From NCBI GenBank assembly GCA_964036275.1, contig OZ038437.1, positions 12,828,638 through 12,892,637 on the forward strand: DNA of 64,000 nucleotides, given 5' to 3'. Below, in pieces: positions 1 to 11,200 of this stretch (position 1 is its first letter; the number at the start of each line of letters is the position of its first letter). The DNA is from Litoditis marina (lineage: Eukaryota; Nematoda; Chromadorea; Rhabditida; Rhabditidae). The notes beneath the pieces are model-generated. The model saw nothing but the letters and a program-made list of their open reading frames with translations, searched no databases and was not told where the DNA came from. The translations under genes and the position numbers were made by a program.

Positions 1-3000
1 TGCTACAGTAGTTTTTCCGGGTCTTTCAATAACTGCTTAGTTACGCAACTTTTGGCAAGATTGTTTGGAAGCATTATTTGCAATAGATAACCAGGTCCCA
101 TTACTTATCCAAATTGTATTACGTACTTAACACGAACTGAAAGTTTCGTATTGCTACTGTAGGAGTCTCAGGAGCAATACAAAAGGCTAAATGTATGAAG
201 GTGGGGGTGATCTAACACTGTTAACTCTAACAGGTCTGACAAATGAACTAAGGAGAAGGACAAAAACAGCAAAAGAAAGAGAGGTACGTTTCGCCCCTAC
301 CCCTCACTTTGAATCACGATACCTTACTCTAAGGGTTCCTATGAGGTAGGGAAAGGAAAGAAAGAGATAGACAAAAATATTTTCGAAGGAGCAAGATAGG
401 TAAGACGGAAAATATAAAAATAGTCTAATGAATAGATCCTATATGTGAGTGTACCTTCTAAAGATCATAGAAGCTGCGCCCTTCGCTAATGATACCAACG
501 GTAACGATGTAACGATACAAATCTTGCGATCCTTTAATTATAGTTGACAAGCGGTCGGTGATTTATTTGAGGTATGGCTATGGGTAATGAGATACCTTGG
601 TAATGCCATTGGCTGACATCATATTTGACATACGACTGTGTCGAAAAACTTTATGGTTAATATAGAAGTAGTGTAATAAAACAAAGAAACCACTTGGTAA
701 AAAGTTTTCTCATGCATAAAACATTCACAAGAAATATATGATTGAAAGTTGATTATAAAAAACTTGGTAATTAGATCCATGGTAATTAGAAGGAGACAAA
801 AAGTTAAATATATAAGAATAGTAAAAATTGGGATTAGAACAGAGAATATGGACTCTTTCACAAAAAACATACAGTAAGAGAACGAAAGTTCCAAATGTTA
901 TGCTTGTTCAGGGTCAGGAAAACGGTAGATGTTAGCGGCATTTGCTGTGTTTGTGATTTCATCTCCATTGTTGTAATTCACAATACTCGCTGTATGGCAC
1001 TTTTTGATCTACAAACGTTCTCGGAAAAGTTTCATACTTTGATGAAGGCTGTTCCACGCAACAATCGCCCATTACAGTGAGATTGTGAATTTTTGAAGCA
1101 CATATTTTGTGTATTGAAGCTGAAGTCATGCTAAAAAATTGGAAGTTTGTCATTTTACCCACAATTCTTGCAACAAAGAAAATATGATATACGAACGCTT
1201 CAAAAAGCTTCATGGTTATTCAATAACTTGAGTAATTAGAAAGAAACCACTCGAGAAAAGGTTCTTTCATTCATAAACAACTCACAACTTTTCAATGGCG
1301 CTTGGTATAGTTTTGTTGGAGTTGAGTTGGGATTATGGAGGTTACAGCAGAATCGAAAAAAAAGGTTAGCTTTGTGTTACGGAATAAATTTTCAGTCAAC
1401 GTACAATTTTTAGTGACTTAAACTTATAGTCAGTGAAAATATCCGAGGCCAATAATAACCTCAGCTCAATTCAGTGATACTTGATTTTTCTAATTTTAGG
1501 GAATTGTTTTGAGCTTTCTTCTCGCAAAGCTCCGCTTAACTCGAAAATTACATTTTTTTCCGGTTGGATGGCCTCACTAAGAAATATCTCAATTGTCAGA
1601 TACCATACTGCGTCTCCTCAAACACACACTATTTCTTTGTATATGTGAAATATCATGAGAACACTCGTCAAGATAGCTCTACAATCATCATGAGACTCTC
1701 TGCTTGTGTGTTGATTTCTTCTGAGAAACAGTGGGAGAAAGAAAAGAAAAAGAAAGAAGTTGAGCAAAGCTTTGCGAAAAGAAGGCTCAACTTAATCCCT
1801 GAAATCAGAAAAATCAAGTATCACTGAACTGAGCTGAGGTTATTATTGGCCTCGGACATTTTCACTGAGTATCAGTTTAAGTCACTGAAAATTGTACGTT
1901 GACTAAAAATTTATTCCTTAACACAAAGCTAACCATTTTCGATTTCGCTGTGTAATCTTTTCGGGATTCATTAATTTCTTTCTAAAAAAACTCGATAATC
2001 CCAACTCAACTCCAACATAACTATACCAAGCGCCATTGAAAAGTTGTGAGTTGTTCATGAATGAGAGAACCTTTTCTCGGGTGGTTTGTTTCTAATAACT
2101 CAAGTTATTTAATAACCATGACGTTTTTGACGCGTTCGTAAGTATTTTTTTCTATGTTTGTTGCAAGAAATGTAGATAAAATGACAATCAAGACAAAAAA
2201 GATGTGCTTCAAAAAATCACAATCTCACTGTTATGAGTCATTGTTGCGTGAAAAAGCCTATACGAATGTATAAAACATTTCCGAGAACGTTTGTAGATCA
2301 AAAAGTGCCAAACAGCGAGTATTGGGAATTACAACAGAGAAACTGGATATGAACCTACAAACAAAGCAAATCCCGCTAACATCTACCGTTTTCCTGACCC
2401 TGAACAACCATAACATTTGAAATTTCTGTTTTCTAACTGCATGTTTTTTGTGAAAGAGTTCATTCTCTCTGTTCTAATCCCAATATTTACTATTATAATA
2501 TATTTAACTTTTTGTCTCCTTCTAATTACCATAGATCTAATTACCAAGTTTTCTTTATAATCAACTTTCAATTATATTATTTTAATTCTATGACAACCAT
2601 AAAGTTTTCTTGGGAATGTTTTATGCATGAGAAAATATTGTACTAAGTGGTTTCTCTGTTTTATTACTCTACTTCAATAATAACCATGAAGTTTTCCGAC
2701 ACAATCGTATGTCAACTCTCATGTCAGCCACTGGCATTACCAAGGTATCTCATTACCCATAGTTATACCTCAAATAAATCACCGCTTATTAACTATATAA
2801 TTATAGGATCGCAAGATATGTATCGTCACTTCGTTACCGATGGTATCCTTAGTGAAGGGCGGAGCTTCTCTGGTCATTAGCAGGTACACTCAGCTAAAGG
2901 ATCTCATCAGACTATTTTTCCATTTTCCGTTTTACCTATATCTTTTTTTGCTTTTCCTACCCCAGAGGAACCCTCAGAGTAAGGTATCGTGATTTAAAGT

Positions 3001-3528
3001 GAGGGGTAGGGGCAGAAAGTACCTCTCTTTCTTTCGCTGTTTTTGTCCTTCTCCTTAGTTCATTTGTCAGACCTGTTAGAGTTAACAGTGTTAGATCACT
3101 CCCAACTTCATAGCTTTTAGCTTCGTATAGTCTTTTGCATTGCTCCTAACGCTTTTACAGTAGCAATACGAAACTTTCAGTGCGTATTAAATACGTAACA
3201 CAATTTGGATACGTGATGGGTGCTGGTTGTCTACTGCAAATAATGCTTCAAGACGATCTCGCCAGAAGTTGCGTAAGCAAGCAGTTATTGAAAAGCCCGG
3301 AAAAACTACTGTAGCAGTCTAAGTAGAAATGAAAAAGACTAGAGATGGAGGCGTTCCTTCAACAAATGATACCCAAATGTTTCAGTTTTCTTTCATAATC
3401 GGAGACTGGTGGTTGGACATACATTCCGGCCGAAAATGGGTTCAGGGAAATAAATTTTCAAGAGGTGAGCTACGCACTACAGTTTTGAAACGTACGGTAA
3501 CCTTATTCCGGCAAAATACAAATCTGTA
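1..3528. mobile_element. Giant foldback (palindromic) transposon, copy A
   Basis: The left half reads as the reverse complement of the right half. The start (CTACAGTAGTTTTTCCGGG) mirrors 3290-3320 (CCCGGAAAAACTACTGTAG), 1297-1345 mirrors 1996-2048, and the arms converge on a loop of roughly 1550-1755. Each arm is therefore about 1.5 kb. The right arm continues outward to about 3528, where it joins retrotransposon pol. The matching outer part of the left arm lies beyond the window edge; copy B keeps it. No transposase-like ORF is visible; the short ORFs inside are low complexity and mirror each other. This resembles foldback-type non-autonomous elements, but the superfamily is not identified. 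Confidence 0.8.
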
Positions 3529-3549
3529 CATCTGCTTGAAACTATTCAA

Positions 3550-5826
3550 ATGTCGAGACATACGGAAAATGTGGTACCTGTTCAAATCAGACATACAGAT
3601 AGTTGTACCTCGAGCGAATTCTTGATAGAAGACAACTTTCGAAATGACGAACAGATGTACTTAGTTGGCCGCACGTTAGTCAAACCCGATGCAAAAGGAT
3701 TTTGCAGTACTATCATAACGAATCCTTCGAACGCTGCTATTACTTTATATCGCGACACTAATATCGCTAACGCATTCCCAATACCTAAAGAGTCTAAGAA
3801 AAAGGATCTTCAAGTTTCTTTCGTTGACTACGCTAAGATGTACGTACCACCAGAAGCCCATTGGGAACGCGATTTACCAAGTTTTCCACAACCGAAACCA
3901 CCACATTTTGATATTTCCAGCGAAGTTGATTTATCAACCGCTAACCTGACACCTCACGAAAAGACCAAATTACTCAACATAATCAGGAACCACGAAAACG
4001 CTTTTGTGGGACCGGATGGAAAACTTGGTAGATATAACGGCACGACTAGACATCGCATCGATTTAATACCAGACGCTAAGACACCAGCCGCGAAAGTATA
4101 TCGAGTACCCCTCGAAAAGCGAGTAGAAATAGCTAAGCAAATCGATCAAATGTTAAAAGACGATATTATTCGCCCGTCAGATTCACCTTTCAGTGCTCCT
4201 ATCGTATTAGTAAAGAAAGCAGATAAAACATCATATCGTTTCACTATCGATTTTCGCGCATTAAATGCAATCACGAAGAAGTCACACTCTATCTTACCGA
4301 ATATTCAAGACATAGTCGATCTCTGCGCAAATCAAGCATTTTACACAACTATGGATTTCCAATCTGGATTCCATCAGATACTAGTAGAAGAATCACACTG
4401 CGAACGCACTGCTTTTGCTGCTAGTTTTCTATGAAATTTCGAGTACACCATGATGCCCCAGGGCCTATGTCAAAGCCCGATGACTTTCCAGAAAATAATG
4501 AACAAATTAGCAAAATCTATGCAGGTCTTCATTTACGTAGATGATCTTATTATCACCTCTAAGACATCCACTGAACATATTCAAGATATTGACCAAGTTT
4601 TGGGTCATATCGAGAACATAGGAATGAAACTAAAAGCCTCAAAATGTAAATTCGCGCAAACTCAAGTCAAATTTCTGGGATTCATTTTAAGCAGCGAGGG
4701 TATTAGACCTAATCCGGACAAAACGGAAGCAATCGAAAAGTATCCTACCCCTAAGAATATTACGGATATTCGAGCATTCTTAGGCGTCACTTCATTTTTC
4801 CGAAGATTTGTACCACACTATGCTCAAATAGCTGCACCTTTAATTGAACTCACGAAAAAAGATGTCTCTTTTCGTTGGAGCGAAACATGCGAAAAGGCGT
4901 TCAAGTCACTGAAAACAGCCCTGACGACAGCACCAATTTTGGTAGCACCGAAATTGGGAGAACCATTCACTATCGAAACTGACGCTTCAGGTCTAGGAGT
5001 AGCAGGCGTACTTAAGCAAGGCGATTCCAAAGATCTACGAGTAATTGCATACGCTAGCAGAACTTTGAATAAACATGAGTCACGCTACCCAGCCATTGAA
5101 CTAGAAGCTTTGGGCATAGTCTTTGCAATTAAGAAATTTAAACGCTACATCGACGGAGCAAAATGTACAGTTATCACTGATCACTCACCATTGAAGTCAC
5201 TTTTACATCGTAAGGACTTGACGAGTCGACTAGCGCGATACCAAATCGTTTTGCAAGAATTCGACTTAGACATTCAGTATAGACCAGGAAAACAAAACCA
5301 GTTGTGCGATGCCTTAAGCAGACATTTACCTGAAAAAACTGAAACCATTGCAACTATCATGTCCGAACCAACTCTCCCAACGGAAATTAATCCACGAGAT
5401 ATACGGATCGAACAGAATAGTTGCACATGGATCCAGGATATTAAGGACAAATTAGCGAAAGCAACCGAGATAGACGATCATACTCAACGTTACATCATGA
5501 TAGATGATACTCTCTACCATCTTCCTGAACGGAGAGACAAACCACCACAACTTGTTCTTCCTGAAACGTCTAAGTTTAAGTTTGACATAGTCCGGAAAGT
5601 GCACGAATCTAATTTCGGCACAGCCCATCTAGGAATTCAAAAAACCAAATCAGTCGTAACCAATTTAGCTATTTGGCGCAACATGATTGACGATGTAAAA
5701 ACTGTAATATCCAACTGTGAATCATGCCAGAGGGTCAAAAACCCGAACGCATACAGGAATTTCGCACCTATGGGAAACTTGAAGTACCCAACGCTCCATT
5801 TGAGCGGATCCATGCAGATTTCGTAG
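3550..5826 (+). pseudogene. pol: reverse transcriptase, RNase H and integrase zinc-binding region (broken)
   Basis: Domains in order: the linker typical between protease and RT, RT with the fingers/palm segment ending in SGFHQILV and the catalytic YVDD motif at about 4534-4545, RNase H (ETDASGLGVAGVL, then a DHSPLKSLL segment), and an integrase HHCC zinc finger ending CESCQ near 5715-5730. This order is diagnostic of Ty3/gypsy pol. An in-frame TGA at 4432-4434 interrupts RT just upstream of the conserved MPQGL segment. A one-base frame change near 5765-5780 separates this frame from the integrase core. Both breaks argue that the copy is inactive. Protease is absent. Confidence 0.92.
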
Positions 5827-6629
5827 GTCCTCTAAAACTAACCACGAAAGGAAATCAATACATCTTCGTCATAGTGGACGCATTCACAAAATTCGCGATA
5901 GCTGAACCTCTACCAGATCAACGAGCTATAACTACGATCCAAACTTTGGTAGACAGAGTAGTATCTCGTTTCGGCACACCAGAACTTTTTGTAACTGATC
6001 AAGGTAGCAATTTCACTAGCAGACATTTCAAGAGTTCCATGAGTTTAATGAATATCAAACACACAACTAGTGTCGCCTACCACCATCAAACCAACGGATT
6101 AGTGGAACGATTTAACAGAACTTTGGAGGAACTTATAGCTAATGACATAGAGAAGGGTAGAGAAAATTGGGATGAAAATGTCCAACTTCTGGTACACGCA
6201 TACAATTCGGCAGAAAATGCAACCACGAAAATGTCTCCATTTTATTTAATGCATGGTCGCATACCGAACTCCCCATTCCTCACTGCAATTAATGCACCAA
6301 AAATGTCCTTTTCCGATCAAAACGATTATGTTGACTACTTAACTGGTAACCTGAGTAAGGCATGGAAGTTTAATAACCAAACGATAAACCAAGCTCAGAT
6401 TACTCAGAAAAAGCAGTATGATACTAGGAATCGTACCAAATTTACTGAATTCGGAATTGGAGAAAAAGTTGTGACACGATTAAATCGTCGTACTAAAATC
6501 AATCCAATTTACAGCAAACCGTCCACAATAATAGCATTAGACTACCCTAATCTAGTGATTGAAGATGAAAATGGTCATCACAAGACCTTTCACGCGAATC
6601 AAATCAAAAAGTTCAATGAACTAGATTGA
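5724..6629 (+). pseudogene. pol: integrase core and C-terminal domain (frame-shifted continuation)
   Basis: This frame carries the catalytic core of a retroviral-type integrase. The first Asp is in the HADFVGPL segment near 5813, the second in VTDQGSNF near 5993-6015, and the Glu is in a NGLVERFNRT segment near 6093-6120. The C-terminal part has a GEKV-type strand followed by a short chromatin-facing domain and ends at a TAG-TGA region near 6629. It overlaps the upstream ORF by about 100 bases in another frame; the useful coding part starts after the shift near 5770. All three catalytic residues are present, but no intact pol frame leads into it. Confidence 0.9.
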
Positions 6630-6774
6630 TAAGATATCTTCATAATCCATTTCCGATAGTGTAACGATAACTCATCAACTTTCCATATGTAAGACACTGA
6701 GTCCAAATAACCACTTACATTGCTTGCTTTTAATAACGCTTTGCTTATAAACTAACCGTGCTCTCCTTTACCAG

Positions 6775-7368
6775 ATGACAACACCATTCGCCAAAATCAG
6801 AGAATTACTCGAGAAGAAGGAAAGTGGGAAGATCGTGCCCACAAGTCATATTTTGTCACAACTGGGTCAGACAAAATGGGAAGAGATCACAATCGAAGTC
6901 AAGAAAGAAGAGCACATTGATATGATATTTGCATCGAGAGACAACTCTCTTCGAATTCCGATAATGGCAGACCACCGCCATTTCAGAACGGAAAATGGGA
7001 AAATTATGAACCAGGGAAGACGAGGGCTACAGGTGATCCCATATATGGAGGGAGCGGCGGAAGACCAATACAACATTTCCAACATATTCAAAAGGTCTTT
7101 CCGCACACGCACCCTCTCCATCTATGGCAATCATGTGGGCTGCTCGCTTCCCTGGAACATCGCACATTACGTGAAAGAATACATTGCCACTGAAAAGACT
7201 TACATCTGGGGTTTGAATTATGCCGGGGCAGTGGGATATTTGGTTCGATCAAGTTCAATCCCCACACATTACGACATTTCCCTTAAGGAATGTCAACCTG
7301 TGGGAAGAGAATTCGATTACAACCAGTTCCACAGTCTCGGATACATTCCAGTTCGCCACAACTGGTAA
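6775..7368 (+). CDS. Retroelement accessory ORF A (197 aa, unknown function)
   Basis: An intact 197-codon ORF follows pol after a 145-bp gap. Its ATG is immediately preceded by TTTACCAG, a good nematode 3' splice site, so expression from a spliced or trans-spliced RNA is plausible. No signal peptide or membrane segment is seen. The N-terminal third is charged (FAKIRELLEKKESGKIVPT), followed by a beta-like stretch (LRIPIMADHRHF) and a segment beginning EDQYNISNIFKRS. The same layout recurs in ORF B at 7784-8428, suggesting tandem paralogues. A diverged fragment of ORF A lies at 29932-30140. Function is unknown; it is not an obvious envelope or nucleocapsid protein. Confidence 0.65.
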   Translation: MTTPFAKIRELLEKKESGKIVPTSHILSQLGQTKWEEITIEVKKEEHIDMIFASRDNSLRIPIMADHRHFRTENGKIMNQGRRGLQVIPYMEGAAEDQYNISNIFKRSFRTRTLSIYGNHVGCSLPWNIAHYVKEYIATEKTYIWGLNYAGAVGYLVRSSSIPTHYDISLKECQPVGREFDYNQFHSLGYIPVRHNW

Positions 7369-7783
7369 ACGGAAATATGCAGGGCACTTAATGAACTCTC
7401 TCGTGATCATATACCAGTAAAGTCTGACTGAGCTACAAAAAGTAGTCCGCTTCCCGATGTCAAATCGCGGAAAATTTATGATTGTTCATCAAAGGTAGAC
7501 CGAATTTCTTCTTTCCGACAACGACAAAAAGTAGCGCGTTTTAATTTTTCAGACTATCTAAACAACTTTGCTGGTATATGTTCCCAATAATTAGTAACAA
7601 GTATCAACGCCATCACGCAATGTATTTTTTTTTCATATGTACTCAGTGAATTCGAAATATCTATGTGCTTTATACTTATTGTCATTTGCTTTTACATACT
7701 AACACCAATAATTGTTGATGCTGCTTCGAATAAATTTGTAACAGAAAACCTAGTATTTGAGGAAATTTCTTTAAATAATTTAG
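7369..7783. other. Spacer between accessory ORFs A and B
   Basis: This non-coding stretch of the retroelement holds an imperfect inverted pair at 7432-7545 (ACAAAAAGTAGTCCG and ACAAAAAGTAGCGCG). A similar CGGACTACTTTTT word occurs in the importin alpha intron at 57368-57507, so a small MITE-like insertion is possible. Confidence 0.4.
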
Positions 7784-8428
7784 ATGGAGACACAAGAGAT
7801 CCACGACAAGTTTGCCAACGTTCGAGAACTATGCATCCAGATGCGACAAGGACAATATGTCCCGATTCAACATGTCTACAGAGAATTGAAAAAATTACTC
7901 GCTTCCAATCAGATCAAAGAAATCGAGATCGAAACGATTGAATTCAATTTTGTGACGCTAAAAATATCATTCACAAACGGGCCCCAGCTTAAATTTCCGA
8001 TTGCGTCAGACCATGTTTTCTACTTGAGCCCGCCCACTAACAACATACGTTCAAGTCCTTCCAGCTTTCACTGCGTTGTTCCCTTCCACCAAGGAAGACC
8101 AGAGGACAATCTGGAAATCTCACCTCTCCTGAGAGCTATGAGATTCCAGACAAATACTCTGAGAATCCTATCAAAGGGGAACAACACAATGATACCGCCT
8201 TCTCTTGCGAGTTATTTACTCAACAACTACAGCTCTTTGACCACTCACATCTCCGGTTTTAAAGACAATAGTGGTCTACGTCGTCTAGTTCTCGAAAAAA
8301 GTAAAGTAAGCTTAGTGTCATACACCACCACGCCAATGAGCACACCGCTCTCGGATGATTGTTCAGACTTTAGCCTCTTTTTCAAAAAGCCTAATCTTCC
8401 CTACGGAACCATACGTGCCCAAGCCTGA
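7784..8428 (+). CDS. Retroelement accessory ORF B (214 aa, apparent paralogue of ORF A)
   Basis: An intact 214-codon ORF lies 415 bp after ORF A. It shares ORF A's order of segments: FANVRELCIQM against FAKIRELLEKK near the start, LKFPIASDHVF against LRIPIMADHRHF in the middle, and RPEDNLEISPLLRA against AAEDQYNISNIFKR further on. The ATG directly follows AATTTAG, a possible splice acceptor, and an overlapping ORF from 7663 in another frame starts with a hydrophobic stretch. A frame-broken minus-strand copy lies at 31205-31725, so ORF B travels with the element. No catalytic motif, zinc finger or membrane segment is apparent. Confidence 0.65.
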   Translation: METQEIHDKFANVRELCIQMRQGQYVPIQHVYRELKKLLASNQIKEIEIETIEFNFVTLKISFTNGPQLKFPIASDHVFYLSPPTNNIRSSPSSFHCVVPFHQGRPEDNLEISPLLRAMRFQTNTLRILSKGNNTMIPPSLASYLLNNYSSLTTHISGFKDNSGLRRLVLEKSKVSLVSYTTTPMSTPLSDDCSDFSLFFKKPNLPYGTIRAQA

Positions 8429-9001
8429 TTTCGTTACAATAATTATTTAATAATCCTTCTCTCTCTCCTTTTTTTTTTAAAACAACATGTTTTTCAAGTA
8501 AAAATAAAACTGTGCTAACCACACATTGTTGTTTTAGAATATGGAACGAAGAAAGGTTATATATTTATAACAACAGAAATCTATGCACAAGATACCGAAT
8601 AGGCAACATCATCGGTATCACATATCAAAAGGTTGAAGGGAACAGCAACTCGTGAGCAAAGAAATGGTAAACCCATAATCAAAGAAGATCAGTCATAATT
8701 TTGGGGAAAACCCATAAGTAACAGAGTATCGGTAAGATTTGGCGATAATTGAAAAAAAAACATTTAGAAGCTTCCTTTCTTTCGAATCAACAAAAGTCTC
8801 CGTTCAAAATTTCAAAATACGGATCGATCACATCTATAATTTCTTACATTTCAACTGAACAAAAGGAAGCTTTTAAACATGGCATCAACAAAAATTTTCA
8901 GGAAACTTTCTTTTAACAGATACCTCTTCCCAGTAACAAAAACAAATTCTTTAAAGAAAGTTCCCCACTCTCTATACAACAACTTTTTGAACAAAATGGA
9001 T
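8429..9001. other. AT-rich tail after ORF B
   Basis: The first 50 bases match the tail that follows ORF B in the second copy near 31150-31205. A pyrimidine tract lies at 8456-8478 and an AATAAA at about 8505. The rest is A-rich with no credible coding signal; the plus-strand ORF at 8879-9307 is an antisense shadow of the EGF/TM gene. Confidence 0.5.
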
Positions 9002-9765
9002 CTAATCCACATTTACTGTAATATATTTTACAAGGCTCGGTTCACCGATCAACTCTTTATTACGAGTCAAAGGCTCCCCAAGACGGCGATTCTTAATACA
9101 CTGCACCTTCTCCTGAGTCTTCTTCTCTTTCTTTCCACAGAGACCACCAAGCACACCACAGCAAGCCATCACCATCTTGGCACACGGGCTTGGCCAAACA
9201 CGCTCCTCTCTCTTAACGAGCGAGTAGATGATTCGCACTCCGAAACCGAACAGAATAAGAAGAAGGAGAACTGGAAAAGAGTAAGATCCTCTCACACATC
9301 ACACTAACCCAATCGTTTATTTTATTTTCCCTTTCTTGCCAAAAACAAGAATTCGACCATCCGTCATAAACATAAACCACTCACCTTTTAATAAACAAAC
9401 CCAATTCATATTAGTAATAACAAAACTCTTCACCACTATTTTTTTTAAATATTTTTTTTTGATAATCCGAAAACTCTTCGCTTTGAACTGGAGAAACGAA
9501 AAATAACTGAAAACAAAAACTCAATCGTTTTGTAAACAAGTTCTCTTATCACATATATAACTAACACATCTCACCAAGGATAGCCCAAATCCACCAGCTC
9601 ACACTAACAGCTTCAGTCGCAGCGAGCAGATTACCGCACACATTGTCCATGCCCTCGACGAAACAAGCACAGAAGAAACCACCATCGTTCTTCATACACA
9701 CACCCACACCATTACACATTTCCAGCGATCCACAGTTATGAATTGGCACACTTAGACTCATCGTC
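9002..9765 (-). CDS. EGF-like domain plus transmembrane protein, two visible exons (5' end unresolved)
   Basis: Read on the minus strand, an exon at 9765-9575 starts after TTGTTTCAG and ends at G|GTGAG. A second exon at 9270-9002 starts after TTTTCCAG and ends in a stop. The phases agree. The first exon encodes one EGF-like module with spacing C-x5-C-x5-C-x8-C-x-C-x8-C, then a Trp-rich stretch. The exon junction falls inside a hydrophobic transmembrane segment rich in Leu and Ile. A basic cytoplasmic tail of about 75 residues with several cysteines follows. The topology is type I membrane. It lies antisense to the neighbouring retroelement ORFs. It could be a host gene, a captured gene, or a surface glycoprotein of an element in the opposite orientation; I cannot decide. 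No upstream exon with a start was found. Confidence 0.5.
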
Positions 9766-9887
9766 CTGAAACAACGACCAAAATTTCAATTTACACACAA
9801 TAGAGTCTATCCCAAACAATAGTAGCAATAGTTTCAAGAAAAAGATCAACAAACTGAAATTGAAATACGAAACGAGTTGAGAAAATA

Positions 9888-10854
9888 TTGCGAAACACCC
9901 GCGCATATCTTTCCAACAGTATGGCTTCGACCGCCACGTTGCGTAAACACCGCACACTTAACTCGTCATTCCGTTTGAACTGTAGCTCAATATGCTCTAT
10001 TCTCTTTCCAGTGTCCGAAATTCTGGATTACGACATTGAAGATTTACTTCGTGAGACAACACTCGACTCCGATATCCTGGATGACAATAATGTAGAAGAC
10101 GAACCATCTTCGAGCAAAAACAACACCATTGTCCATTCACGATCAGGAAAAACTGCATACGATCTTAGCAAATTTGTTATTACTGCACCCAATGTTGAAT
10201 GTGTCAATCACACTAAGACTAACAAAATCGTAGAGAGCACTCAAAACACCAAAAGCACCTCTTCGAAATCATTCCCCAGCGTGCCAAGAAAATCATTCAA
10301 AAAGACTTCCTACACACGTACGTTCTGGAAATAGAAGCCCATACGCAAAACGTTATGGATACCAATCAGAACGAAAACGCACCGTTTCGAGAAGAACACC
10401 TTTTACCCCCACAAATAGATTCACCTCACGTCATTATCCGACACAACACTCTAACCAGCACATTAAGTATCCAGTAAGACCTCCGCCCATGTCTAACCTC
10501 GTCCAACCTTTCCAGCAAACTTTTTCACAACCCTTCCAACCTCTACAATCAATGTATCCACAACCGTTTCCATCATTTCAGCAGCCTTTCCCATTTCCAC
10601 ACCCACCACACATGGCACCCGTCACACAATCTTTCCAACTAATGTGTTTTCTTTGCCACGAAGGACATCATACCAACGTTTGCCCAAAAACCATCCCTTA
10701 TGGAGAACGTATGAGAATTCTTGTATGTCAACAGAAAAGATGCGTCGCGTGCTTGGAACCTAACACATCTGGACATATATGTAACACAATTACACAGTGT
10801 CTGTTTTGCAATGCGAACAACCACGCAACAGCATTGTGTCCTCAAAAACTCTAA
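9888..10854 (+). pseudogene. Gag-like ORF with zinc knuckles, frame-broken
   Basis: Two frames together look like the C-terminal part of a retroelement Gag. The first (to 10334) is acidic and then Ser/Lys-rich. A frame change near 10325 leads into a basic stretch, a Gln/Phe/Pro-rich region near 10490-10620, and cysteine knuckles: CFLCHEGHHTNVC (C-x2-C-x4-H-x4-C) near 10650, then two C-x2-C...H...C clusters ending ATALCPQKL and a stop at 10854. A splice acceptor (TTTCCAG at about 10004-10010) may mean the first part is only partly coding. The order (gag after pol, before LTR-like DNA) is abnormal for a single element and suggests a rearranged or second element. The triple cluster recalls BEL/Pao or gypsy Gag; the family is not certain. 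Confidence 0.6.
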
Positions 10855-10997
10855 ATAACGCACAGCATAAATTATAGTGAACAATATACGGTGGTGGATA
10901 ATCTTCTGTACTTTGATAAATTTTGGGAATAAAATTTTAATCCAACACCAGTCTTTCTTTAGTTGGGGACCAACTCCTCACTTCGTTCAGCTTTTCG

Positions 10998-11200
10998 GGT
11001 AGGGGGGATCCCTTATTTAGGTATCACAACTTCCATCAGGCATGCCTTTGCCCGAACCAGAAAGGCGACGGCCGCATAACCGAGACGAACTCAAGGAGAG
11101 AAGATTTGCATAAAAGGACGGGACAGACGGAAGAAGACAGACGGGACACCGGGACGACTTACTGACACACCTTTTATATGTTTCATTTACACCTCGCACA
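10998..11200 (+). repeat. LTR-like fragment
   Basis: The segment from GGATCCCTTATTTAGGTATC onward through a GC-richer core (about 11040-11160) to TTTTATATGTTTCAT is matched in inverted orientation at 30950-31140. Its first 45 bases are also matched at 31765-31815. Both of those copies flank retroelement coding fragments. Position and association fit an LTR of about 0.2 kb or part of one; the exact ends are not resolved. Sequence at 11375-11412 is also shared with the region next to 31715-31765. Confidence 0.55.

Larger units (their letters stand above)
3529..8500 (+). mobile_element. Ty3/gypsy-type LTR retrotransposon remnant, 5' truncated
   Basis: The pol frame opens at the junction with the foldback arm near 3529. 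It runs through RT, RNase H and integrase to 6629 and is followed by accessory ORFs at 6775-7368 and 7784-8428. Gag and protease are missing at the 5' end. Sequence just after ORF B (8416-8475) matches the start of the non-coding tail that follows a second ORF B copy on the minus strand near 31150-31205. There that tail runs straight into LTR-like sequence. Here 2.5 kb of other sequence intervenes before LTR-like sequence at about 11000. Confidence 0.8.

Noticed and set aside
619..2880. Short ORFs within the foldback element
   Set aside because: They occur as mirrored, AT-rich frames in both arms and in other copies, without motifs; they follow from the palindrome rather than from coding.
8879..9307. 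142-codon plus-strand ORF
   Set aside because: It is antisense to the EGF/TM exon, which has agreeing splice sites and a recognisable domain.
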